This document shows, piece after piece, positions 8,011 to 15,432 of a stretch of 42,064 bases of DNA; the stretch's first letter is position 1; each line of letters begins with the position of its first letter. The notes under the pieces are model-generated. The model saw nothing but the letters and a program-made list of their open reading frames with translations. It made no database searches and had not been told where the DNA came from. Made by a program: the position numbers and the translations under genes. The DNA is from Bacillota bacterium (lineage in GTDB: Bacteria > Bacillota > Clostridia > Lachnospirales > Lachnospiraceae), in NCBI GenBank assembly GCA_023423045.1, contig JAFAGA010000036.1, positions 1 to 42,064 of the forward strand. Reading direction: 5' to 3'.

Positions 8011-8061
8011 ATGTCACGGATTGGCTCGTCACACGCATTGCTATGTTATGAAGTTTTGTAA
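8011..8061 (+). CDS. Possible 16-codon leader ORF before the CotS-family gene
   Basis: ATG 8011 to TAA 8059-8061 encodes MSRIGSSHALLCYEVL. AGGAGG at 7993-7998 precedes it, with a long 12-base spacer. Its stop codon is the first part of TAAGGAGG, the ribosome site of the next gene, so the two would be translationally linked. A sporulation-like -10 element, CATAATAT, lies at 7963-7970. No family is recognised. A chance ORF is possible at this length. Confidence 0.35.
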   Translation: MSRIGSSHALLCYEVL

Positions 8062-8073
8062 GGAGGATGGGCT

Positions 8074-9159
8074 GTGGAGGACAGAAGTCAGGAGGCATTA
8101 AAAAAGTATCGTCTTAAGATTTATAACATATACCGGGCCAGAGGTGCATTCCTGCTGGAAACAGATTGCGGGCTGAAGCTTTACAAGTGCTTTGAAGGCT
8201 CCAGAAACCGGGCGATGTTTGAGAATAAGGTAAAGGAGCACCTGCTGCTTCATGGCTATTCCAACACGGATCTCTTTGTCAAGACCATGGAAGAGGATAT
8301 TATCTCGGAAGACAGCGCGGGCTGCCAATATATTATGAAGAATTGGTTCTGGGGAGAGGAATGCAACTTGAAGGAGCTGTCCCAGATCGAAGCTGCGGCT
8401 GCGAATTTGGCAAGGCTCCATAATATTTTGAAGGATGTGGATTTTACCGGAGAGCAGCTGGAGCATAATATCGCTCCGGATTTGACGGAAACCTTTGATA
8501 AGCGCAACCGGGAGTTAAAGCGGGTTAAGGCCTATATTCGGGAGAAGAGGCAGAAGAATGAATTTGAGCTCCTTTATCTCAACTATTATGAAGCTTTCTA
8601 TGAGCAGGGGCTGATGGCGGCAGAGCGGTTGTCGCGGTCCGCTTATAACTTCCTGATGGAGAGTGCGGTCAGAGAACATAGTGTATGCCACGGCAATTAC
8701 ACTTACCATAATATTATTATGCTGAAGAACAAAGCGGAGGCTATGAATAAGACACTGGTGCCGCCGGGATGGGTGAACCGGCAGCCCTTGTCCGTTACGG
8801 AGCTGGGCGGGGCGGGAAGCCAGGTGGCAACCACCAATTTCGAAAAATCATACATTGGGCTTCAGATCTTTGATCTCTACCAGTTCATTCGTAAGGTGAT
8901 GGAGAAAAATGACTGGGATATTCTCTATGGAAGCAATATGATCGAGGCATATCATCAGCTCAAACCGATTACCAAGGAAGAGCTTCAGGTGCTCTATGTG
9001 CTGCTGTTATATCCGGAGAAGTTCTGGAAGATCACGAACTTCTATTATAATGGAAAGAAATCCTGGGTCTCCGGGCGAAATACGCAGAAGCTGACGATGA
9101 TCGGAGAGCAGAATGAGAAAAAGGAGATGTTTCTTCAGAAACTGGAGAGAATACTGTGA
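8074..9159 (+). CDS. CotS-family spore coat protein (kinase-like fold)
   Basis: 361 residues from GTG 8074, with AAGGAGG 7 bases upstream. The sequence has the CotS/YutH-type aminoglycoside-phosphotransferase-like fold: an N-terminal nucleotide-binding-like lobe (FLLETDCGLKLYKCF), a linker region with NLARLHNI, and a degenerate catalytic loop HGNYTYHNIIM around residue 208. An aspartate replaces N in true HGD kinases, so phosphotransfer activity is doubtful. CotS proteins are built into the inner spore coat. Insert residues around 225-260 (VPPGWVNRQP to the FEKSYIG segment) replace the usual short loop before the metal-binding region. Expression is probably from a mother-cell sigma factor (inference from family). 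Confidence 0.82.
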   Translation: MEDRSQEALKKYRLKIYNIYRARGAFLLETDCGLKLYKCFEGSRNRAMFENKVKEHLLLHGYSNTDLFVKTMEEDIISEDSAGCQYIMKNWFWGEECNLKELSQIEAAAANLARLHNILKDVDFTGEQLEHNIAPDLTETFDKRNRELKRVKAYIREKRQKNEFELLYLNYYEAFYEQGLMAAERLSRSAYNFLMESAVREHSVCHGNYTYHNIIMLKNKAEAMNKTLVPPGWVNRQPLSVTELGGAGSQVATTNFEKSYIGLQIFDLYQFIRKVMEKNDWDILYGSNMIEAYHQLKPITKEELQVLYVLLLYPEKFWKITNFYYNGKKSWVSGRNTQKLTMIGEQNEKKEMFLQKLERIL

Positions 9160-9171
9160 TTCAAACCGGGA

Positions 9172-9200
9172 TTGCAAGCGTTAGTCAGGTAAGATATAAT
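9172..9200 (+). promoter_or_regulatory. Promoter of the PEGA gene
   Basis: TTGCAA (9172-9177), 17-base spacer, TATAAT (9195-9200), about 55 bases before the start codon. Confidence 0.65.
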
Positions 9201-9260
9201 AGAGTTATAATAAGAGATTTGTATCGGATACGAAACGGTCTATAAGCAGAGGTACTATGG

Positions 9261-10865
9261 ATGAGAGATTGGAAGAAGAAACCAAAGTTTAAGCAGATAA
9301 ACAGTCAAATTTATAAGTTGCCAAATCGAAAGGCAAAAAAGAAGACCCGGATTGACGGCCAGCTAATTGCCAATTTAATTATTGGGCTCGGAATATTGTC
9401 CGTTGCCCTTCTGTCAACCATGTTTTCGGTCCGATCCTCCGGAGGACATAGCAATAAGCTAAGGGAGGATACGAATCAGCAGGAGCAGGAAGTGAAAGAG
9501 ACAAAGGGCTCGTTTGTTGAGATCCTGGGTGTTGTTACGGAGATTGACGAGACTGCCCGGGAAATCACCCTGTATGATATTGACCGGAAGGAAAGCTTGG
9601 CCTATCCCTACAGCGGCGGGACGGATATTGTGGATAAATACGATCAGACAATTGCCATAAGCCAGCTTCCGCTGGGCACCATGGTGGAGGCGCTTCATCC
9701 CAGGAACGGAACGAAGCTGACGAAGCTGAAGATATCCACCAAAGCCTGGGAGTACGTGGGGGTAAATAATCTGAGTATTGACAGGAGCAGCCGTGTCATG
9801 AAGATCGGCTCCTCAAAGTACAAATATACGGACGACTTGATGATTCTGAACGGTACCGACTTTGTGACGGTATATGATTTGGCAACGATGGATGAGCTGA
9901 CAGTGCGCGGCTATGAAGAAATGATTTGGTCCATCACTGTCACCAGAGGTCACGGTACGGTTAAACTGGAGGATTACGAGGGCTTTCTTGGCGATTTCAT
10001 TACCATCGGCTATGAAACGATTCAGCAGATCGCCAGGGATATGATAATTATGGTGAGAGAAGGAAACTTCAATCTCACAGTGGAGAATAAGAGATATACA
10101 GCGACAAAGAATATTACGGTATACCGTAATCAGGAGACCGTGGTGACCTTGGGAGATCTTGGCCCCAATGCCGCTAAGCAGGGACTGGTCACCTTTACCA
10201 TATCTCCCTTTGGGGCGGATCTGTTTGTGGATGGCAAGCTGACCACCTATGCCGGAGCGTTGGAGTTGAGCTATGGAAAGCACGATATTGTAGTTTCCCT
10301 GGAGGGATACGTAACCTATGAGGGAATCCTTACGGTGGATACTGCGGGCAAGAACCTAAGGATTGACTTGCCGAAGGAAAACAGTAACCGGAAGGCTACC
10401 GTAACGGAGACGAATACGGAAGGAACCGGGGGCACAGGTTCGAATACAAATCCGAATATCAGTACGAATCCCGGAACCAATCCGGATACGAATTCCAATC
10501 CCAATTCAGACCCGAATTCAGATCCGGGTACGGATACCGGGTCAGATCCGGATACCGGCACGAACGGAGAGAATGGTAATTCACCTTCCGATTCTGGCGG
10601 AAATAACGGCACTCAGACTCCATCAGGAGAGGATTATGTGGTGGATGAGAATCACCTGATCTACGTCCAGAAGCCGGTGGGTGCTTCCGTGTATCTTAAC
10701 GGTGAATTCCAGGGGATTTCGCCGGTGAGCTTTCCGAAAGTGATTGGTGCTCATGTGCTGACCTTTATTAAGGATGGTTATGAGACCACAAGCTATTCGG
10801 TGGAAGTGGCCAATGACCGTTTGGATACTTATTTTAATATGCCGGACCTGGTGAAAAAGAATTAA
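9261..10865 (+). CDS. Membrane-anchored PEGA-domain protein
   Basis: 534 residues. A basic cytoplasmic N-terminus (KKPKFK, NRKAKKKTR), one membrane helix at about residues 34-55, then an extracellular region. Residues about 75-300 form an unrecognised beta-rich segment. A first PEGA-type domain is at about 307-372 (FTISPFGADLFVDGKLTTY, ending with SLEGYVTYEGILTVD). Next is a low-complexity Asn/Pro/Asp/Gly/Thr-rich linker at about 385-460, and a second PEGA domain at about 465-528 (VGASVYLNGEFQG, KDGYETTSYSVEV). PEGA domains are thought to bind cell-surface structures. The ATG at 9257 is out of frame; 9261 is the only good start. It has its own promoter and a terminator after it. Confidence 0.85.
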   Translation: MRDWKKKPKFKQINSQIYKLPNRKAKKKTRIDGQLIANLIIGLGILSVALLSTMFSVRSSGGHSNKLREDTNQQEQEVKETKGSFVEILGVVTEIDETAREITLYDIDRKESLAYPYSGGTDIVDKYDQTIAISQLPLGTMVEALHPRNGTKLTKLKISTKAWEYVGVNNLSIDRSSRVMKIGSSKYKYTDDLMILNGTDFVTVYDLATMDELTVRGYEEMIWSITVTRGHGTVKLEDYEGFLGDFITIGYETIQQIARDMIIMVREGNFNLTVENKRYTATKNITVYRNQETVVTLGDLGPNAAKQGLVTFTISPFGADLFVDGKLTTYAGALELSYGKHDIVVSLEGYVTYEGILTVDTAGKNLRIDLPKENSNRKATVTETNTEGTGGTGSNTNPNISTNPGTNPDTNSNPNSDPNSDPGTDTGSDPDTGTNGENGNSPSDSGGNNGTQTPSGEDYVVDENHLIYVQKPVGASVYLNGEFQGISPVSFPKVIGAHVLTFIKDGYETTSYSVEVANDRLDTYFNMPDLVKKN

Positions 10866-10956
10866 TCTGCCAAGGAAGCAATGCCGCATGGAGCCATGTC
10901 TGAAGATGACGGCTTTTATCCGGATATAAAAAATTAAATCAGAATATGAGGACCGA

Positions 10957-10981
10957 GATAGAAATTTGTCTATCGATTTTT
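10957..10981 (+). terminator. Terminator of the PEGA gene
   Basis: GATAGA, 6-base loop, TCTATC, followed by GATTTTTC. Confidence 0.6.
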
Positions 10982-10992
10982 CATCCTCTCTC

Positions 10993-11021
10993 TTTTCAAA
11001 GTAGCAGTTGTAAGCTATAAT
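10993..11021 (+). promoter_or_regulatory. Promoter of the membrane/coiled-coil gene
   Basis: TTTTCA (10993-10998), 17-base spacer, TATAAT (11016-11021). The -10 is perfect, the -35 matches in four of six. Confidence 0.55.
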
Positions 11022-11055
11022 AAATGTAAATTTATGGAAAAGAGAGGGGATTTTT

Positions 11056-12273
11056 ATGGTCAAAATCTTATTTGAGCAAAACATCATTTTGTATGTATTT
11101 GCTGGTCTTTGCGGACTTGGGCTGCTGGTTCGTTTGATCGTAAATCTGGTATTTAAAAATTTGGTTAAGGCATCGGAGAATCCGGCGGAGACAAAGAATA
11201 AGCTTCTTAAGCTTATGAAAATGCGGTTTGAGGCGTGTTATAAGGCAAAAATTGGTGTGAATAATGTGGATACATTTGTGGATAAGAATGTATTGAGATA
11301 CCGTTTTTGTGGAGTGTTGTTATCCACATGGGATAACTTCGGTGGACAAATTCTTTTCCTGAATCTTCTGATTGTGCCTGTCAGTGCGGTTTTCGGGGTT
11401 GTATTTGATTGTGGACAAGACCTGGTAATGATGACAGGGGCTGTGGGTATTCTGACCAGCGCCGTACTTATCATTGTGGATAAAAGTATTAATCTGTCCG
11501 CAAAGAAAAGAATGCTTCACCTCAACCTCCTGGATTATCTGGAAAATTTTTGTAAGGTCAGATTGGAACAGGAGGCCTTCCATCCCGAGCTGTACGAACA
11601 GATGCGCCGCGAATATGCACAGGTAGCGGAAGCAAAGAAGCAGGTTGTCACCTCCAAGGAAGAGACAAAGGGGGAGGCAAAGGAAGAACTGGACCACAGG
11701 AAGGAAGCTAAGAGGAAGAAGGAAGAGGAAAAGAAGCTTCAGGCTCAGAGAAAAGAAGAGGAGCGCCGCAAATTAGAAGAGATGCGCAAGGAAGAGGAGC
11801 GAAGAAGGCAGGAGGAGAGAAAGAAGCTGGCAGCGAAACGAAGGGAAGAGGAACTGCGGAAAATAGAAGAAGAGCGGAAGGCCCTGGAGGCCAGACAGGC
11901 TGAATTGAAGAAGCTGTCTTCGGAAGAAAAGCAGCCAATACCGGAAGTGAAGAAGGAAGCCATATTAGATAGTCTGGAAGAGGAGTTAAAATCCAGCCAG
12001 GAGAAAACGGATTTAAATAAAGTATTGCAGGGACTGGATGAGATTGCAGCAAGTAAGGAGCTGGAGCAGAAGGAGAAGAAGCAGCAGAATATGAATAGAT
12101 TATCCACGGATAAGCTGGCTATGGATAAGTTATCCACGGAAGAAAAGAAAGCGGCTGCCAAAGCCTCGGTTCAGAATGTGAAAGCAGCAAAGGGAAGCGG
12201 GAAGGTCCGTAATACCGGCGACAGCCAGGAAGATAAGGTAATTGAGGATGTTTTGAAAGAATTCTTTGCATAA
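11056..12273 (+). CDS. Membrane protein with long cytoplasmic coiled coil, function unknown
   Basis: 405 residues. Hydrophobic helices at about 9-30, 91-115 and 118-140 put the protein in the membrane. Residues about 195-300 are a highly charged Lys/Glu/Arg coiled coil (KKEEEKKLQAQRKEEERR type). The C-terminus is again Lys/Ser rich with a short repeated phrase, LSTDKLAMDKLSTEEKK. AGAGAGGGG upstream of ATG 11056 is the ribosome site. I do not recognise a family. The long charged tail suggests a scaffold or a partner-binding role near the membrane (inference). The gene is unusual for containing several DnaA-box-like 9-mers, described separately. Confidence 0.75.
   Translation: MVKILFEQNIILYVFAGLCGLGLLVRLIVNLVFKNLVKASENPAETKNKLLKLMKMRFEACYKAKIGVNNVDTFVDKNVLRYRFCGVLLSTWDNFGGQILFLNLLIVPVSAVFGVVFDCGQDLVMMTGAVGILTSAVLIIVDKSINLSAKKRMLHLNLLDYLENFCKVRLEQEAFHPELYEQMRREYAQVAEAKKQVVTSKEETKGEAKEELDHRKEAKRKKEEEKKLQAQRKEEERRKLEEMRKEEERRRQEERKKLAAKRREEELRKIEEERKALEARQAELKKLSSEEKQPIPEVKKEAILDSLEEELKSSQEKTDLNKVLQGLDEIAASKELEQKEKKQQNMNRLSTDKLAMDKLSTEEKKAAAKASVQNVKAAKGSGKVRNTGDSQEDKVIEDVLKEFFA
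11265..12138. other. Cluster of DnaA-box-like 9-mers inside a coding region
   Basis: Perfect TTATCCACA (either strand) at 11277-11285, 11320-11328 and 11475-11483. One-mismatch versions are at 11265-11273 (TGTGGATAC), 11410-11418 (TGTGGACAA), 12100-12108 and 12130-12138 (TTATCCACG). A further perfect box is at 9629-9637 in the preceding gene. Many come from the codons for Val-Asp-Lys and Leu-Ser-Thr, so codon use may explain part of the cluster. Confidence 0.5.
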
Positions 12274-12306
12274 AGAAATTACATATAGAATTAGAATGAA
12301 AAATCA

Positions 12307-12335
12307 TTGAATAATAAGTGTGACTTTGTTAGAAT
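12307..12335 (+). promoter_or_regulatory. Promoter of pgi
   Basis: TTGAAT (12307-12312), 17-base spacer, TAGAAT (12330-12335), 29 bases before the start codon. Confidence 0.65.
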
Positions 12336-12364
12336 ATAAGAAAAAAACGAAAGGAAGAGATATC

Positions 12365-13714
12365 ATGGCAAACAAAGTTACCTTTGATTTTTCTGTTGCG
12401 AAAAAGTATGTTGCAGATTCTGAAGTAGATATGATGAAGAATGCTACTGTAGCTGCTAAGGACCAACTTATCCATAAGACCGGAGCCGGCAATGATTACC
12501 TGGGATGGATTGACCTCCCGATTGATTATGACAAGGAGGAATTTTCCCGGATTCAGAAGGCTTCGGCTAAAATCCAGGCAGATTCGGAGGTCCTTTTAGT
12601 GATCGGTATCGGAGGCTCCTACCTTGGAGCCAGAGCTGCCATCGAATTCCTGAGGCACAGCTTCTATAACAGTGTTTCCAAGGAGATCAGAAAGACTCCG
12701 GAAATTTATTTCTGCGGAAATAATATCAGCAGCAATTATATGAATCATCTCATCGAGGTAATCGGAGACAGAGATTTCTCGATTAATATTATCAGTAAGT
12801 CCGGCACTACAACGGAGCCGGCCATCGCCTTCCGTGTATTTAAGAAGCTTTTGAACGAAAAATACGGAAGGAAGGAAGCAGCAAAGAGAATTTATGCCAC
12901 AACGGACAAGGCCCGCGGGGCTTTAAAGAATCTGGCGACAGAGGAAGGATACGAAAGCTTTGTTGTTCCCGATGATGTGGGCGGGCGTTATTCGGTGCTT
13001 ACGGCAGTTGGCCTTCTTCCGATTGCTGTCAGCGGCGCGGATATCGTTAAGCTTATGGAAGGTGCGGCAAGCATGAGAAGCTATTGCATGGATCTCCCCT
13101 TTGAGGAGAATGGTGCCTTAAAGTATGCCGCAGTGCGCAATATTTTACTTAGAAAGGGTAAAGGTATTGAGATTCTTGTAAATTATGAGCCTTCTCTGCA
13201 TTTTGTATCTGAATGGTGGAAGCAGCTCTATGGAGAGAGCGAAGGCAAGGACCAAAAGGGAATTTTCCCGGCATCGGTAGACTTTACCACCGATCTGCAT
13301 TCCATGGGTCAATTTATCCAGGACGGGCAGAGGACCATGTTTGAAACCGTAATCAATGTGGAAAAATCAGCGACAGAGATTATCCTTGAGGAAGAAGAGG
13401 TGGATCTGGACGGTCTGAACTATCTTGCAGGAAAGAGCGTGGATTTTGTCAATAAGAGCGCTATGAAGGGTACTCTTCTTGCGCATACGGACGGCAATGT
13501 GCCTAACTTAAGCGTGACGCTTCCGGAGCAGAATGAATTCTACCTGGGCGAGCTGTTTTACTTCTTTGAATTTGCCTGCGGTGTCAGCGGATACCTTCTC
13601 GGAGTGAATCCCTTTGACCAACCCGGTGTGGAAAGCTACAAGAAGAATATGTTTGCTCTGCTTGGAAAACCCGGCTTTGAGGCGCAGCGGGAAGAGCTGT
13701 TAAAAAGGCTGTAA
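12365..13714 (+). CDS. pgi: Glucose-6-phosphate isomerase
   Basis: 449 residues, the usual length for clostridial enzymes. It interconverts glucose-6-phosphate and fructose-6-phosphate in glycolysis. AAGGAAGAG precedes ATG 12365; the frame is open 15 codons further upstream, but that part overlaps the promoter. Phosphosugar-binding (SIS) motifs are clear: VLLVIGIGGSYLGARAAIEF near residue 75 and IISKSGTTTEPAIAF near residue 140. The signature near the C-terminus, NPFDQPGVESYKKNMFALLG, is intact. It stands alone, between the coiled-coil gene and a structured intergenic region. Confidence 0.96.
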   Translation: MANKVTFDFSVAKKYVADSEVDMMKNATVAAKDQLIHKTGAGNDYLGWIDLPIDYDKEEFSRIQKASAKIQADSEVLLVIGIGGSYLGARAAIEFLRHSFYNSVSKEIRKTPEIYFCGNNISSNYMNHLIEVIGDRDFSINIISKSGTTTEPAIAFRVFKKLLNEKYGRKEAAKRIYATTDKARGALKNLATEEGYESFVVPDDVGGRYSVLTAVGLLPIAVSGADIVKLMEGAASMRSYCMDLPFEENGALKYAAVRNILLRKGKGIEILVNYEPSLHFVSEWWKQLYGESEGKDQKGIFPASVDFTTDLHSMGQFIQDGQRTMFETVINVEKSATEIILEEEEVDLDGLNYLAGKSVDFVNKSAMKGTLLAHTDGNVPNLSVTLPEQNEFYLGELFYFFEFACGVSGYLLGVNPFDQPGVESYKKNMFALLGKPGFEAQREELLKRL

Positions 13715-13743
13715 TGAAATAAGCCGTAATTAAAGAAGAGTAT

Positions 13744-13832
13744 GTCACATTCATATATATGAAAAGGGGAGTCTTATCAGCAGATCCGATGGAAGAAGGG
13801 AGAGCTTATAATACTCCCCTTTTCAGTCACAT
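13744..13832. repeat. Inverted-repeat element flanked by a 7-bp direct repeat
   Basis: Perfect 13-base arms TGAAAAGGGGAGT (13760-13772) and ACTCCCCTTTTCA (13813-13825) around a 40-base loop. GTCACAT flanks the element at 13744-13750 and 13826-13832. It could be the pgi terminator (A/T-ended arms), a small non-autonomous repeat, or a structured RNA. The right arm ends in CCCCTTTTC. Confidence 0.5.
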
Positions 13833-14089
13833 ATAAACGGTTTGCAGAGTATAATAATGTATATAGGCGCTCGGGTACAGCGCAAGACAGTATGGAAAGT
13901 AACGACAAATATGAAATATAGAAGAGGTGAAAAAGATCGCGCAGATTATAATATTTATAAGGCAGTGATGGGGATTGGGTACATATCTTTGAGAATTCGC
14001 AACCGAATCCCTTATACCTCATTAAGAGCGTGAACCATTACTGTCGTGATAATTTACCTGAACATTCGGCTGCTTAACATAGATATGAC
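13833..14089. other. Intergenic region without recognised gene
   Basis: A TATAAT at about 13850 and several short open frames are present, none with a good ribosome site or recognisable protein. I see nothing further that I can support. Confidence 0.4.
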
Positions 14090-14123
14090 AAAAGGCTGCC
14101 TGCTGGGAATACAGCAGGCAGCC
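14090..14123 (-). terminator. Terminator of the hemolysin III-type gene
   Basis: A 12-bp perfect stem GGCTGCCTGCTG / CAGCAGGCAGCC with a 6-base loop. On the minus strand it is followed directly by TTTT. On the plus strand a weaker GATTGTTTT follows. Confidence 0.8.
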
Positions 14124-14191
14124 TGATTGTTTTAGGTCATAGGGTGGGACTCTTTATTTTACCGTCAGCCAAGGCTTAAGTACCAGTGCAA

Positions 14192-14860
14192 CTAGGGCAT
14201 GACGGCGATATAATTATACATTAGAATAAAATGGCAGACGCTGCCTCCCATAACAAAGAGATGGAAGATCTCATGGGAGCCGAAGTATTTATGCCTGTTA
14301 TTGAAGATAGGGAGCTTCAGGGCATAGATAACTCCTCCAATGGTATAAATAACTCCGCCGGCCAGAAGCCACAGAAAAGCCGGCGCCGGCAGGGAATTGA
14401 TAAGCTGGGTAAAGGCGAGCACGCAGGTCCAGCCCATAGCAATATATACCACAGAGGAGAACCATTTGGGGCAGTGAACCCAGAAGCCGGTTACAATGAT
14501 ACCGATAAAAGCAAGGCCCCAGATCAGTGCAAGCATGATCATTCCGGTACGCCCTCCCAGGGCAATGAGGCAGATGGGAGTATAAGTTCCGGCAATCAGG
14601 ACATAGATCATCATGTGATCAAGCTTTTTAAGCCGCAGGTGGACCTTGGCGGTTTTTCCAAAGGTATGGTACACTGTGCTTGCGACATACAATAAAATCA
14701 TGCTGAGTATAAATACTCCCAACGACAGGAGATGGATGCCGCTAGGCTGGCGTGCTGCTTTAATGAGAAGAGGGGTAGCCGCAAAGGCCGCCATCAAAGT
14801 GCCGATGAGGTGGGTAATAGCGCTTCCGGGATCTTTTGCCTTTACTTTTTTAACTGTCAT
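14192..14860 (-). CDS. Hemolysin III / PAQR-family membrane protein
   Basis: 222 residues, seven predicted membrane helices. The ATG at 14860 has AAGGAG upstream at normal spacing; the ATG at 14887 has none, so the shorter start is preferred. The PAQR/HlyIII motifs are present: ITHLIGTLMAA at the start, STVYHTF and KLDHMMIYVLIAGTYTPI in the middle, and SHEIFHLFVMGGSVCHFI near the end, with histidines proposed to bind zinc. The bacterial members are of uncertain function; despite the name, haemolysis is not implied. It has its own terminator. Confidence 0.9.
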   Translation of the reverse strand: MTVKKVKAKDPGSAITHLIGTLMAAFAATPLLIKAARQPSGIHLLSLGVFILSMILLYVASTVYHTFGKTAKVHLRLKKLDHMMIYVLIAGTYTPICLIALGGRTGMIMLALIWGLAFIGIIVTGFWVHCPKWFSSVVYIAMGWTCVLAFTQLINSLPAPAFLWLLAGGVIYTIGGVIYALKLPIFNNRHKYFGSHEIFHLFVMGGSVCHFILMYNYIAVMP

Positions 14861-14967
14861 AAAATCAACTCCTTGTAATTTATTCATGGTTATATGTTTT
14901 ATTATGGACGGTTCTTTTGTGATAAATACATGACATAGATATTAAAATGCGACATGTAGTAATGAAT

Positions 14968-15004
14968 ACTATGTAATGCATATTTATATACTACAACACA
15001 TAGT
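14968..15004. promoter_or_regulatory. Inverted repeat in the divergent intergenic region
   Basis: ACTATGT (14968-14974) and ACATAGT (14998-15004) are exact inverted copies 23 bases apart, between the hemolysin III-type gene and the DUF951 operon. A related ACATGTAGT lies just upstream. A regulator site for the minus-strand gene is possible, but weakly supported. Confidence 0.3.
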
Positions 15005-15048
15005 TGTAAAATGCAAGAAAAATTTTGTTTTTCTTAATTCGTGTAATA

Positions 15049-15057
15049 TGATATAAT
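15049..15057 (+). promoter_or_regulatory. Extended -10 promoter of the DUF951 operon
   Basis: TGATATAAT: a perfect -10 with the TG extension. No good -35 is present at 17 bases. The transcript would start near 15064 and so would carry the hairpin leader. Confidence 0.55.
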
Positions 15058-15179
15058 GTCGTCAGATATTATATCATGCATATATTCGTGTGCGCCGACC
15101 AAAGGGAGTGCGCATCTTTGGCACGGAGTGCCGCATCATAAGCACACCAGTGCTTATGGTGTAATGTTGTCAGACATTA
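15054..15179 (+). repeat. Structured leader: hairpin array between two 18-bp palindromic repeats
   Basis: The 18-mer TAATGT-CGTCAG-ATATTA (15054-15071, overlapping the -10 box) recurs as TAATGT-TGTCAG-ACATTA (15162-15179), 16 of 18 identical, each near-palindromic. Between them are three adjacent hairpins: CCAAAG(11)CTTTGG at 15099-15121, GGCAC(3)GTGCC at 15120-15132 (sharing two G residues with the first) and CATAAGCAC(4)GTGCTTATG at 15137-15158. The first loop and second stem repeat the phrase GGAGTGC..GCATC. It could be a cis-regulatory RNA, an operator pair or a small mobile repeat. No named family is recognised. Confidence 0.6.
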
Positions 15180-15213
15180 AGCTTATTAGGCAATAGAAAG
15201 GCGAAGGTGTAGT

Positions 15214-15399
15214 ATGGATTTGAATGTCGGTGAAATCGTAAAGCTAAAAAAACAGCATCCCTGCGGAAGCTTTGAATGGGAGATCCTCCGGGTGGGAATG
15301 GATTTTCGCCTAAAGTGTCTGGGCTGCGGGCATCAGGTAATGCTCCCGCGCAAGCAGGTTGAAAAAAATATCAAGCAGGTAAGGAAGCCGGAGAATTAA
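15214..15399 (+). CDS. DUF951 family protein (YyzM-like)
   Basis: 61 residues. It matches the small conserved DUF951 family (PF06107): DLNVGEIVKLKKQHPCGS, then WEILRVGMDFRLKCLGCGH and LPRKQVEK. Two conserved cysteines in CLGCGH and one in HPCG could bind a metal or nucleic acid. In many Firmicutes it lies near chromosome-partition or translation genes; its role is unknown. It is the first gene behind the structured leader and is followed closely by the HAD phosphatase, so the leader could control the whole operon. Confidence 0.9.
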   Translation: MDLNVGEIVKLKKQHPCGSFEWEILRVGMDFRLKCLGCGHQVMLPRKQVEKNIKQVRKPEN

Positions 15400-15432
15400 T
15401 GTGGCAAGGCGGAGTGCATTATGGAGGCAATC

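Noticed and set aside
10436..10620. Repetitive DNA, possible tandem repeat or CRISPR-like pattern
   Set aside because: It encodes the Asn/Pro/Asp-rich linker of the PEGA protein; no regular repeat-spacer structure.
11640..11935. AAGAAGGAAGAG-rich stretch, possible simple repeat
   Set aside because: It is explained by the charged coiled coil of the protein.
13842..14033. 63-codon plus-strand frame between pgi and the hemolysin III-type gene
   Set aside because: No ribosome site and no plausible protein; overlaps a competing minus-strand frame.
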